Source: Bacillus mycoides (GTDB lineage Bacteria; Bacillota; Bacilli; Bacillales; Bacillaceae_G). From it: DNA of 32,062 nucleotides. The notes beneath the pieces are model-generated. The model did no database searches. It was not told the origin of the DNA and saw nothing but the letters and a program-made list of their open reading frames with translations. Of this stretch, positions 15,643 through 23,192 are shown in pieces. Positions within the stretch are counted from its first letter, which is position 1; every line of letters starts with the position of its first letter. Made by a program: the position numbers and the translations under genes. The stretch spans positions 1-32,062 of the forward strand of contig NZ_LXLV01000056.1 of the NCBI RefSeq assembly GCF_001757995.1, given 5' to 3'.

Positions 15643-15984
15643 TTATTTTTTTCTCAATTGCTTCATGATACTTTGATTCAAATCTTCACGATACTTGGAG
15701 ACATAAGTTTTAGCGTTTGCCACTAGTTCGTCAGCAAAGGATGCCACGTCCTCCCCAGTGATTTCCAGCACTTGTCTACCTTCCGCCGCACCGGCTTCAA
15801 ACAAATCGATTAATTCATACTGTATGTGTAGCATATCCATCCCGTTGCCCGCTGAAAAATTCCACATGTAGTTTTGAATTTTCTTAAACACAAACTGATA
15901 GTCCTCTGGCAGAGCTCCAACCCGTGCCATCATCATTTTGTACTCTCTTTTATCACCAATTAATTTTTTAAACATTTCCATCAT
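15643..15984 (-). CDS. DUF1048 family protein of the PadR cassette
   Basis: This 113-aa helical protein has the DUF1048 layout: an N-terminal MFKKLIGDKREYK stretch, a central YMWNFSAGNGMDMLHIQYEL segment (about residues 39-58) and a C-terminal helix ending KQLRKK. The family is nearly always encoded between or beside a PadR regulator and an ABC exporter in Firmicutes; its biochemical role is unknown. It has a ribosome site AAGGAGG. The gap of about 75 bp from padR contains no terminator, so it is in the same operon. Confidence 0.85.
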   Translation of the reverse strand: MMEMFKKLIGDKREYKMMMARVGALPEDYQFVFKKIQNYMWNFSAGNGMDMLHIQYELIDLFEAGAAEGRQVLEITGEDVASFADELVANAKTYVSKYREDLNQSIMKQLRKK

Positions 15985-16059
15985 ATTATTTTTCCTCCTT
16001 TTTTATAAAGCAGAACAAGAAACTTCCAAAATATCGGCCGAATATTTTATCTTATGAGG

Positions 16060-16380
16060 CTAGTTTGACTTCAAGACGTTAATTTTTGATGATACAAAAT
16101 CCCATTTTCTCCAAAACAATTCAAGCTCCTGACGGCCATCCTCATTTAGTGAATAAAACTTACGAGGCGGCCCCATATCTGATGGTTTCTTTTCAATATT
16201 CACAAGCTTTTTCTTTTCTAATCGTACTAGGATGGTATAAACCGTTCCTTCCACGACTTCGGTAAACCCAAGATCATTCAGGTGGCGGGTAATCTCATAG
16301 CCATACGTTTCACGGCGGCTAATGATTTCCAGTACACACCCTTCCAGTGAACCTTTCAGCATTTCAGTTAAATTTTCCAT
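16060..16380 (-). CDS. PadR-family transcriptional repressor
   Basis: This 106-aa protein is a PadR winged helix of the short (subfamily 2) type. It has GCVLEIISRRETYGYEITRH (about residues 14-33), where PadR proteins have the conserved YGYE, then VVEGTVYTILVRLEKKKLV for the recognition helix and wing, PRKFYSLNEDGRQEL for the wing tip, and a short C-terminal dimer helix. Such PadR proteins bind drugs directly and de-repress a linked exporter (LmrR is the studied example). It heads the operon padR-DUF1048-drrA-drrB and faces a duplicated promoter with operator repeats, indicating autoregulation. Confidence 0.92.
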   Translation of the reverse strand: MENLTEMLKGSLEGCVLEIISRRETYGYEITRHLNDLGFTEVVEGTVYTILVRLEKKKLVNIEKKPSDMGPPRKFYSLNEDGRQELELFWRKWDFVSSKINVLKSN

Positions 16381-16448
16381 GTCCTGATCCTCCTTTACCC
16401 CCTATTCTGTCTGACTTATATTCAGTATCACAGAGTACTAAGGCGAAT

Positions 16449-16700
16449 TTTTACTGAATAGCTTTTGAGTAAAACAACACTATTCAGTATTACTTATTAC
16501 AACTACATTGTATGACTGAGTAGAGAGAATGTCAACTGATTTTCAAAATTTTTCTAAAATCCGCTATTACCTATTGTTTACTGAAGATATTTTGAGAAAC
16601 AACACTACTCAGTATCACCTATTACAAGTACATTGTATGACTGAGTAGTTGTAAATGTCAACTCGATTTTTATATTTTTCTAAAATCAACTATTACCTAT
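16449..16700 (-). promoter_or_regulatory. Tandemly duplicated PadR promoter/operator region
   Basis: Two units of about 125-126 bp (16449-16574 and 16575-16700) are roughly 80 percent identical by eye. Each carries a minus-strand promoter with -35 TTGACA and -10 TACAAT. In the proximal unit -35 is 16535-16530, -10 is 16512-16507 and the spacer is 17. In the distal unit -35 is 16661-16656, -10 is 16637-16632 and the spacer is 18. Each promoter is bracketed by inverted words: ACTACTCAGT with ACTGAGTAGT in the distal unit (about 16604-16650), and a one-mismatch version in the proximal unit. Related half-sites continue to 16420. PadR should bind these dyads and repress. Confidence 0.82.
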
Positions 16701-16767
16701 TAGATACAGCCGCTTTTCTTTTTGAAGAAATTTCGCCACATACCTATCCCGCTAAGAAAAGAAAATA

Positions 16768-16802
16768 CCCCAAAACAAAAATTCTACATTTTTATTTTGG
16801 GG
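16768..16802 (-). terminator. Terminator of hcp
   Basis: Arms CCCCAAAACAAAAAT and ATTTTTATTTTGGGG (one mismatch) have T-rich sequence on the minus-strand exit side. It lies about 50 bases after the hcp stop. Confidence 0.75.
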
Positions 16803-16849
16803 CACTATTAGGCTAGCTCTTCTTATTAATAAGACAGATCATCCTTTTG

Positions 16850-18136
16850 TTACGATAACATCATATTCATATCTTCTGCTGCAGTTGTAATCAATTTTAA
16901 ACCGAATGTTTCTTGTAATACATCAAGCACGCCAGGTGAAATAAATTCAGGAGCCTTTGGACCGATGCGAATATCTTGAATCCCAAGACTAAATAGCCCA
17001 AGTAAAATGGCAACCGCTTTTTGTTCAAACCATGATAGGACAATACTAACTGGCAGTTCGTTCACTTCGCATTGAAAAGCATCTGCTAAAGCGGCTGCTA
17101 TTTTCACTGTAGAAATTGAATTATTGCATTGCCCTAAGTCAATGTAACGCGGAATCTCCGTACCAGGTACAACACCGTAATCCACATCATTAAAACGGAA
17201 TTTCCCGCAAGAAGTTGTTAAAATAACCGTTTCTGGCGGAAGTGATGTTGCTAATTCGCGATAATATTCTCCGCCTTTTCCCGGTGCATCACAACCTGCG
17301 ATGACAAAGAAACGCTTAATCTTTCCTTCTTTTACTGCCCCAATAATTTCTGGTGCTAATGATAAGACTGTATTATGATGAAACCCTGTCACTAACTGTT
17401 CGTCCGACTCCATATGTACTTCTGGAAGTTCTAGCGCTTTTTGAATCAATGGTGTAAAATCATCATTTTCGATTTTCCGTACACCTTCTAGACCTGCAAT
17501 ATCATATGAAAAGAAGCGATCAGAATATGATCCTTTAATTGGCATAACACAGTTCGTCGTAGCTAAAATGGCACCAGTAAATTTTTCGAAAAGGCGTCGT
17601 TGATCATACCATGCCTTACCAATGTTTCCTTTTAAATGTTTATATTTTTTCAGCCTTGGATATCCGTGTGCTGGTAGCATTTCAGAATGCGTATAAATAT
17701 TAATTTCTTTTCCTTCTGTTTGCTTTAATAATTCTTCTAACGCAAATAAATTATGACCAGTAACTACAATTGCCCTACCTTCTACATGGTTTTGTGTAAT
17801 TTGAACAGGCTCTGGAACACCAAAGTGATTCGTATGTGCCTCATCCAACAACTCCATCACCCGTAAAGCTGATTTTCCAACTTTCATAGCCATATCAATA
17901 TGTTCTTGTTCATTAAAATTAGAATTTGTTAATGTCATATATAACGCTTCTTGCGTTGTAGCATCTACAAATGCATCTGTATACCCTAGCTGAGCAGCAT
18001 GTGTACGATAAGCAGCAATTCCTTTTAATCCAAACACAATCGTATCTTGTAAACTTGCAATGGTTTCATTCTTACCACAAACACCCATCACTTTACATCC
18101 GCCTGTTGGCGTTTGTTCACATTGATAACAAAACAT
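16850..18136 (-). CDS. hcp: Hydroxylamine reductase / hybrid-cluster protein, short form
   Basis: Hcp carries an Fe-S cluster and a hybrid Fe-S-O cluster. It reduces hydroxylamine in vitro and acts in nitric oxide and nitrosative stress. The N-terminal cluster motif is MFCYQCEQTPTGGCKVMGVC, i.e. C-x2-C-x7-C-x5-C. Later conserved parts include the Cys in AGCDAPGKGGEYY, LTTSCGKFRFND, and LGQCNNS, plausible hybrid-cluster ligands. At about 428 aa it is shorter than the roughly 550-aa class I/II proteins, as in the class III group. I chose the start at 18136 because GGTGGG precedes it and the cluster motif then begins at residue 3. An Fnr box lies 65 bp upstream, consistent with induction under oxygen limitation. 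Confidence 0.9.
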   Translation of the reverse strand: MFCYQCEQTPTGGCKVMGVCGKNETIASLQDTIVFGLKGIAAYRTHAAQLGYTDAFVDATTQEALYMTLTNSNFNEQEHIDMAMKVGKSALRVMELLDEAHTNHFGVPEPVQITQNHVEGRAIVVTGHNLFALEELLKQTEGKEINIYTHSEMLPAHGYPRLKKYKHLKGNIGKAWYDQRRLFEKFTGAILATTNCVMPIKGSYSDRFFSYDIAGLEGVRKIENDDFTPLIQKALELPEVHMESDEQLVTGFHHNTVLSLAPEIIGAVKEGKIKRFFVIAGCDAPGKGGEYYRELATSLPPETVILTTSCGKFRFNDVDYGVVPGTEIPRYIDLGQCNNSISTVKIAAALADAFQCEVNELPVSIVLSWFEQKAVAILLGLFSLGIQDIRIGPKAPEFISPGVLDVLQETFGLKLITTAAEDMNMMLS

Positions 18137-18176
18137 ATCATCCCACCCTCTCCCAATCATTCGTTACAAATTAAGC

Positions 18177-18216
18177 ATAATACCCAGTATGGAAAAAGGA
18201 TGTGATATCAATCACA
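18177..18216 (-). promoter_or_regulatory. Fnr box and -10 of the hcp promoter
   Basis: TGTGATATCAATCACA (18201-18216) is a perfect TGTGA-N6-TCACA Crp/Fnr-type site. On the minus strand, TATTAT (18182-18177) is the best -10 box. The site is centred about 39-41 bp before the predicted start, the class II activator position. A further half-site, TTGTGACA, lies at about 18231-18238. The remaining gap to 18411 holds no other feature I can support. Confidence 0.85.
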
Positions 18217-18411
18217 ATAATATAAATAAATTTGTGACAGTTCATATTGTTGACATAATATTTTTACTGTCTTCTGATATTAATACTTCCGCATGATCAT
18301 TTATTTGCATAATATATCGGCGCACTTTTAAGGAATACAAATATCATATCCATCTAATATTTCACTAAATTTTCCTTGCTGATGGTACAATCAAAGTTAT
18401 GGAGGGATAAG

Positions 18412-19444
18412 ATGGTATATATGATGTTTTATTATGGGATACTGTTTCTTATACTCGGTATTGCAATATTTCTGTTTATTATGGCTGGGTCACGAAAAAT
18501 TAGAAATAAAAATCTTTCATTCGTAATGATCGGTTTAGGGATAAATATACTTGCAAGTCCAGTGGCACTTTTTATAGGGGTGATGGCAACAGATTCTCCA
18601 TATAGTACTAGACTAGATTTTTGGAAAGGATTTCTCTTTATTCAAGGAATACCTCTTTTCTTACTACTTATAGCTTTCATTTGGTGGTTTATTCGCCCGC
18701 CCAAAGTAAAAGTTTCAACGAGTATTGAAAAAGACCTTGAACAAGATATGAAAAGTACTAAGAAAAAAGCGACACGGGGACGGCGCGTTACTGCCGTACG
18801 TATTTTAATTCCAATTATTTTATTAGTAGGCTGTTTTTCTTACATTTTGTATTTACAGGACGTTACACTAAAAAAAAGTCACTCTCCGAATAATATAAAT
18901 ACGATAAAAGTAGTAAAAAAAGATTCGGACTCTTCTCTTGGTCCCTCTCCCGTCAGAATTAAATACGGCTGGTGGGAACATTTGGACACGAGTATTGAAA
19001 CGTTTGAGGGAACGTCTCGATCCCTCAAACGTTTCAATACATTGGAAAAACGATTATGAAGCAACAATAACGCTACGTGGAAAAGAAACAGTACCTGAAG
19101 TTGTAGAATTTAACATATCAAATAAATCCAATGGTTCTGTTTTTAAGAAGGTACAAACCGTGCTCGGTTTCTTTACCTTTAAAAAAAGTGAATCTCCAAA
19201 TCTAATAAATATTATTGAGTTTAGAGAAACAACGAAATCAAAAGGACCAAGTCCCAGTTCAACTGTAAGAATCTATTATAGGAAAAGAGGTAGCATTTTA
19301 GAAAAATATAAAGAGGTCACTCTTAAGGAAATGTATACGACAGAGAACTTCAATATCAATTGGAGAAACGATGAACAAGTACAGGTAGATGTATTAGAGG
19401 GAAATGGAGAAACAGCTACCATCGTGATTGATTTGTCAAAGTAA
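18412..19444 (+). pseudogene. Membrane protein with repeated extracytoplasmic domain, frameshifted
   Basis: The start at 18412 follows a GGAGGG site. The first frame has four hydrophobic segments (about residues 5-25, 35-57, 73-95 and 134-150) and then a soluble part, ending at 19059. A second frame (usable from about 19020 to 19444) continues the same protein. The soluble part is a tandem repeat. LKKSHSPNNINTIK...GPSP-VRIKYG in the first frame matches FKKSESPNLINIIE...GPSPSSTVRIYY in the second, and SNVSIHWKNDYEATI matches NFNINWRNDEQVQV. The first repeat changes frame in its middle, exactly at a perfect 20-bp inverted repeat (18992-19040). I do not recognise the family. Without the frameshift it would be a protein of about 340 aa. 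As written, the product loses the second repeat. Confidence 0.72.
18992..19040. repeat. Perfect 20-bp inverted repeat inside a coding region
   Basis: The arms 18992-19011 and 19021-19040 are exact reverse complements (starting GTATTGAAACG, ending CGTTTCAATAC) around a 9-base loop. Such long perfect arms inside a gene are unusual. The reading frame changes at this point. Confidence 0.95.
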
Positions 19445-19705
19445 ATCTATTTTTCACATGTTATAACTGTTTTCTATCCGGCACACGAGAGATACATAGT
19501 ATTTACAAACAAAAAGATTTACGGACATTATGAGTAACCTCTTTATTTACAATACATTTACACTTTCTTAACATTTTTTACATTATTTATATGATATATT
19601 TATATAGAAACTACTTAAGAAATTTCATGTACATCGTTATCTTTATAATCTCTGATCTGATTGATAGGAGATTATGTTATATTTTCATACCAGGGGTGAA
19701 TGAGG
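19445..19705. other. AT-rich intergenic region
   Basis: No gene is seen. An inverted repeat with 8-bp arms ATAATCTC (19645-19652) and GAGATTAT (19668-19675) lies just upstream of the small ORF at 19706. No promoter is convincing. Confidence 0.4.
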
Positions 19706-19810
19706 ATGACTGAAACTTTAAAGACACTTATAATGCTTGATGTTACTTACGTTGTTATAGCAATTATGACGGTACTGGTATTTGTATACTTGGAATTAAA
19801 ATCTCAGTAA
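19706..19810 (+). CDS. Predicted 34-aa single-pass membrane peptide
   Basis: The frame reads MTETLKTLIMLDVTYVVIAI then MTVLVFVYLELKSQ. It has a short N-terminal head, one strong hydrophobic helix (about residues 8-28) and a polar tail. An AGGGGTG ribosome site lies 9 bases before this ATG. An in-frame ATG two codons earlier is also possible but too close to that site. It is followed by a clean terminator. Evidence is compositional only; the family is unknown. Confidence 0.6.
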   Translation: MTETLKTLIMLDVTYVVIAIMTVLVFVYLELKSQ

Positions 19811-19857
19811 CATATGCAGGCGTAATTGATAGCTTCGCATTTAAATATAGCTAGAAG

Positions 19858-19892
19858 AAAGCGAGGAGGAAATTGTTTCTCCTCGCTTTTAT
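19858..19892. terminator. Bidirectional terminator between the small ORF and bla2
   Basis: AAAGCGAGGAG pairs with the CTCCTCGCTTT part of the right arm, with one bulged G. T-rich tracts on both strands serve the convergent genes. Confidence 0.85.
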
Positions 19893-19906
19893 ATTCCCAC
19901 AGTTTC

Positions 19907-20680
19907 TTATTTCAACAAATCCAATGTATGTAAAAGTAATCCTCTGTCCCCTACTTCTCCATGACCAGGCACTACTAAGTTCATATTTCCATATCGGTTC
20001 AACACATTCTCAATCGATATCGACCATTCATTTACATATGCATCAGCAACATTCCCTAAATCTTTTGCCTCCGCAGATTTCACTAAACAGCCTCCAGCTA
20101 AAATTTTATATTGAGGCAGCCATACGACAATATTATCGTCTGTATGTCCTTTCCCTGGATAGAACGTTTCTACTTTTATATTTCCAAACTTCATATTCGT
20201 AATTGTTTGTAAGTCTCCAAGCGGCTCATCATATCCATTTTTCTTTGCTAGTTCCGCAGTTAATGCTGTACTATGCGCTTTAATTCCTCTTTCTTTCAAC
20301 GTTTTAATTCCGCCAATTCGATCAGCGTGCGCATGTGTAATAATGACATCCGTTACGCGCTTCTGGAATTTCTTTTCTACCATCTCTATTAGTTCCTTCG
20401 TTAACTTATCATCCCAAGAAGAATCGACAAGTACTAACCCTTTAGAAGTATTAAGAACTAGACCGTTCGAAGGAACTGCTTCTCCATTAAAATAACCTAA
20501 CTCCGTATGAACCCATACATTTTTATTTAACTGAGAAATTGAAATAGTTCCTGTCTCATTTTTTATTACTTTTTGCTCCACCGTTCGTTCTGCTTGTACA
20601 GAAGAAATTGTACTGACAAATTGTGTTGCTCCTAGTAAACTTACACATACCCCTACTTTTAATAACGAATTCTTTTTCAT
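19907..20680 (-). CDS. bla2: Subclass B1 metallo-beta-lactamase (BcII type)
   Basis: This secreted zinc beta-lactamase hydrolyses penicillins, cephalosporins and carbapenems. It has a signal peptide (Lys-rich start, hydrophobic core to about residue 27, cleavage after SSVQA). All B1 zinc ligands are visible: HAHAD (about residues 112-116), followed by Arg, His in GKGHTDDN, Cys in GGCLVKS and His in VPGHGEVG. The active-site loop around [11 protein letters not shown] is normal. I chose the second Met (20680), since GGGTGG is properly spaced from it; this gives 257 aa, the known BcII length. It is a core chromosomal gene of the B. cereus group and not necessarily a sign of acquired resistance. 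Confidence 0.96.
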   Translation of the reverse strand: MKKNSLLKVGVCVSLLGATQFVSTISSVQAERTVEQKVIKNETGTISISQLNKNVWVHTELGYFNGEAVPSNGLVLNTSKGLVLVDSSWDDKLTKELIEMVEKKFQKRVTDVIITHAHADRIGGIKTLKERGIKAHSTALTAELAKKNGYDEPLGDLQTITNMKFGNIKVETFYPGKGHTDDNIVVWLPQYKILAGGCLVKSAEAKDLGNVADAYVNEWSISIENVLNRYGNMNLVVPGHGEVGDRGLLLHTLDLLK

Positions 20681-20787
20681 TTTCATCCACCCTTTCTTTC
20701 AAACTAAATAGTTATTACCTATATTAGACAATTCATCTCAAATGTTTGTTCCATCTTTTCTTACATATTTTTCATGCGATTAATAAA

Positions 20788-20813
20788 AAAGCGTACAAAA
20801 TTCTGTACGCTTT
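20788..20813 (-). terminator. Orphan terminator-like hairpin
   Basis: Arms AAAGCGTAC and GTACGCTTT are perfect. A T-run follows on the minus strand. No minus-strand gene lies directly upstream, since the next gene (20899) is on the + strand. It may instead shield bla2 from read-through or end an antisense RNA. Nothing else is seen in 20681-20898. Confidence 0.6.
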
Positions 20814-20898
20814 AAAACTTAAAATCACAATTGATTTTTGTTAAATTATTACATTTATATTATAATTTATTTATAGTTTATTAATGGAGGTGTTTCTG

Positions 20899-21189
20899 GT
20901 GACTCTCTTCGCTTCTCCATCATTATTTATACTAGCCATCATTTCATTTGCACTAGCCTATTTCATTGGCGTAAAACAATACACTTGGCTCTTATCAGGA
21001 TTCAATGAACGCCGTGTGCCTGATAAAGTGAAGTTATCAAAAATAGTTGGTCTTTATAATTTAATTGCCGGTGTTATCGCCACAATTGGTAGTGTCTTCA
21101 CTACTCCTAATGTCAAAATCGTTATTCCTATCATTGTAATTGGACACGTCATAATCGCCGCTTATGTAAATACACGTATGGTTCAGTAA
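20899..21189 (+). CDS. DUF3784-type small membrane protein
   Basis: This membrane protein of about 96 aa has three hydrophobic segments. The motif FIGVKQYTWLLSGFNERR (about residues 21-38) resembles the DUF3784 family, whose role is unknown. I chose the GTG at 20899 because GGAGGTG stands 5-7 bases before it. The ATG at 20884 has no ribosome site of its own. It ends at a palindromic terminator. Confidence 0.7.
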   Translation: MTLFASPSLFILAIISFALAYFIGVKQYTWLLSGFNERRVPDKVKLSKIVGLYNLIAGVIATIGSVFTTPNVKIVIPIIVIGHVIIAAYVNTRMVQ

Positions 21190-21218
21190 AAAAGATCATC
21201 CAATTGGATGATCTTTTT
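21188..21218. terminator. Palindromic bidirectional terminator
   Basis: AAAAAGATCATCC pairs with GGATGATCTTTTT around AATT. It separates two convergent genes. Confidence 0.9.
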
Positions 21219-21499
21219 CATAATTTATCGACATATTGCTTTGCTTCTAGTATTGAAAAACCAAATGCTTCTCTTACTCTCTTAACTGCTGTAACTGTTT
21301 TTCCTTCTTCCACAAGCTGGCGTAATTCTTTATTAATTTCAGGTTCTCTATCTACAATTCCCATTTCTTTCGAAATTAATTGTAATCTATCTTCCATCCT
21401 CTTTAAACGCGTATCCGTTTTCTTTTCGATTTTATTTAATTTTTCAGCAAGATACATAAATCCAAAGACCGCTATCGGTATGACAATCCAAAATTCCAT
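21218..21499 (-). CDS. Membrane-anchored protein with L7/L12 C-terminal-like domain
   Basis: This 93-aa protein has an N-terminal membrane anchor (residues 2-19), a predicted coiled coil (about 20-45, LNKIEKKTDTRLKRMEDRLQ) and a C-terminal segment, GKTVTAVKRVREAFGFSILE then AKQYVDKL. That segment follows the pattern G-K-x-x-A-V-K-x-V-R-x-x-x-G-x-x-L-x-E-A-K-x-x-V of the ribosomal L7/L12 C-terminal domain, the part that binds translation factors. The domain is cut after its second helix. The ribosome site is AGGAGG. It stands alone. The function is unknown. Topology suggests the domain faces the cytoplasm if the N-terminus is outside. Confidence 0.75.
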   Translation of the reverse strand: MEFWIVIPIAVFGFMYLAEKLNKIEKKTDTRLKRMEDRLQLISKEMGIVDREPEINKELRQLVEEGKTVTAVKRVREAFGFSILEAKQYVDKL

Positions 21500-21602
21500 G
21501 ACTGCTCCTCCTTACTAGCTTTCATATGTTTTATTTAAGTAACTTATGTAAATTTTACCACAACACACATTTAATGTATAATAGTAATATACAACACTAT
21601 TG

Positions 21603-21786
21603 ATAAAGTGAAACTTTAATCAGTGGGGGTTTTGTTCATCCCCCACTGATTATTAGTTGAACCAATCGGGCGTTTACGGGCAGTTGATCTCCCACCTAAC
21701 TTCTTTGCCCCAGTCGAATTTTGAGGTAGGAGTTTTACTGCCCGTTAATGCGGGATAAAACCTTTTATTTTAGGGGGACACTTTAT
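21603..21786. repeat. bcr1-like structured repeat element
   Basis: The element is bounded by short inverted ends, ATAAAGTG (21603-21610) and CACTTTAT (21779-21786). Inside are a stem CAGTGGGGG/CCCCCACTG (21621-21648) and a larger stem CGGGCAGT/ACTGCCCG (about 21677 and 21736) enclosing CTCCCACCT/AGGTAGGAG. Size, fold and sequence agree with my memory of the bcr1 repeat, a dispersed, MITE-like element of about 155 bp found in the B. cereus group and known to be transcribed. Identification is from memory. The right end overlaps the start codon of the gene at 21785. Confidence 0.72.
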
Positions 21787-21979
21787 GAAAAGATTTTTGA
21801 ATACACTACTACAATTTGTAGTTCTTTCAATCGTACTACACTTATTATTTGATATAGTTGGTTGGCTTGTTTTCAATGCACCAATTAAAAATAAAGAAAT
21901 CATTATTTCCTTAATAACAACCTCATGGCTTATGTACATGTACCGAGATAAATTTTTTAAAGCATTCACTTCGAATTAA
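21785..21979 (+). CDS. Small two-helix membrane protein
   Basis: This 64-aa protein has hydrophobic segments at about residues 8-30 and 38-52, a basic N-terminus (MKRF) and a basic C-terminal tail. I do not recognise a family. A GGGGG ribosome site at 21773-21777 and the ATG at 21785 both lie within or at the edge of the bcr1-like repeat, so the repeat appears to supply the translation start. It is followed by a perfect terminator. Confidence 0.65.
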   Translation: MKRFLNTLLQFVVLSIVLHLLFDIVGWLVFNAPIKNKEIIISLITTSWLMYMYRDKFFKAFTSN

Positions 21980-21989
21980 ATTAAAATAA

Positions 21990-22030
21990 GAAAACACTTC
22001 ATCGATAAAAGGTGAAGTGTTTTCTTTTTC
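21990..22030 (+). terminator. Terminator of the small membrane protein gene
   Basis: Arms GAAAACACTTCA and TGAAGTGTTTTC (12 bp, perfect) are followed by a T-rich tract. Confidence 0.9.
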
Positions 22031-22098
22031 CCTCATTCTCTCTATTTACTACTGTATAATAAAACTAATATTCTGTTTTTTGAAAGAAGGGAGCTATT

Positions 22099-23136
22099 AT
22101 GAACTTGAAAATTAATAATATATACGAGAAAATGAACCAATATTCCGTTGCAGGTTTAAGTCTTGCTGTTATACGTCATGGCAAACTAAACGAAGCGTCT
22201 GCCTTCGGAACACTTGAATTTGGAACAAATAGAAATGTCACTACAAATTCCATCTTTAACTCTTGTTCTATTAGCAAATTCATCACTGCTATGCTCGTAC
22301 TAACATTATCAGATCAAGAAATCGTACATTTGGATGAAGACGTAAATGATAAACTCACATCCTGGAACATCCCTACAAATCTATTTACTTCACAGAAAAA
22401 AGTCACGTTACGAAACTTATTAAGCCACCAATCTGGAATCATTGATCCACCTAATAGTTTTGAACAGTATACACTCGCACAAGGGCTACCAAGCATGTCT
22501 GAACTCCTTGCTGGTAAAACATCATATTGCCGAGTACCTATAGAAACAACTTATAAACCAGAAAGTGAATTTCACTACTCTGACGCAAATTTTTGTATGA
22601 TCGAACTACTACGTGAAGATATTACAGGGAAATCATTTAATCAGTTACTAGAAGAACATATCTTCCAGCCACTACAAATGAAAGACAGTACACTCTTCTC
22701 CCCCGAAGACATAGATAAAACCGACGCTTTTGCTTGCGGGCATAATAAAGATGGAACTGTAACAAATGAGAAATATCCATTTTATCCATTCGCAGCTGCT
22801 GCAGGCATTTGGACAACACCGACTGACTTATCAACTTTAGTTATTGAAATCATTCATTCCTTACAAGGAAATAGTAAACTAAAACTTTCTCAAAAAACAG
22901 TTCAAGACATGATTTCTCCTCAAGGCTGTTCAAACTGGACTGGTTTAGGTGTATTTCTAGATGATTCAAATGAAAGCTTACAAATTTATTCACTCGGATG
23001 GGGCGTTGGATTTCAATGTATGATGGTTTGTTATCCACATAGAGGTAATGGAGCTGTTATTATGACAAATACAGACTTAGGTGTTCATCAAATGGAGGGC
23101 ATCATTGGTGAAGTTTTAAAAACACTATCCTTATAA
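22099..23136 (+). CDS. Serine beta-lactamase-like hydrolase (class C / PBP-related)
   Basis: This 345-aa protein of the beta-lactamase/transpeptidase-like fold has no signal peptide, so it is probably cytoplasmic. Catalytic motifs seen are S-x-x-K as SISK (about residues 57-60), Y-x-N replaced by YSD in FHYSDANF (about 158-160), and the third motif as HRG (about 314-316) in place of K-T/S-G. This set fits the esterase / D-aminopeptidase-like branch (COG1680) more than a true antibiotic-hydrolysing enzyme. The ribosome site is AAGGGAG. It stands alone between terminators. The substrate is unknown. Confidence 0.85.
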   Translation: MNLKINNIYEKMNQYSVAGLSLAVIRHGKLNEASAFGTLEFGTNRNVTTNSIFNSCSISKFITAMLVLTLSDQEIVHLDEDVNDKLTSWNIPTNLFTSQKKVTLRNLLSHQSGIIDPPNSFEQYTLAQGLPSMSELLAGKTSYCRVPIETTYKPESEFHYSDANFCMIELLREDITGKSFNQLLEEHIFQPLQMKDSTLFSPEDIDKTDAFACGHNKDGTVTNEKYPFYPFAAAAGIWTTPTDLSTLVIEIIHSLQGNSKLKLSQKTVQDMISPQGCSNWTGLGVFLDDSNESLQIYSLGWGVGFQCMMVCYPHRGNGAVIMTNTDLGVHQMEGIIGEVLKTLSL

Positions 23137-23147
23137 TGAATTAGACG

Positions 23148-23192
23148 TATATAAAGAAAGAAGCTGATTTTCCCAGCTTCTTTCTTTATATA
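23148..23192. terminator. Long bidirectional terminator
   Basis: Arms 23148-23166 and 23174-23192 (19 bp; core AAAGAAAGAAGCTG with CAGCTTCTTTCTTT) are perfect. The right arm contains the stop codon of the convergent minus-strand gene. Confidence 0.9.

Noticed and set aside
16449-16700. CRISPR-like direct repeats
   Set aside because: Only two long, imperfect units are present, each with promoter boxes; there is no repeat-spacer pattern.
19873-20202. 109-codon + strand ORF opposite bla2
   Set aside because: Shadow of the metallo-beta-lactamase gene.
22099-23136. True class C antibiotic beta-lactamase
   Set aside because: No signal peptide, YSD instead of Y-x-N and HRG instead of KTG; an esterase/peptidase-like hydrolase fits better.
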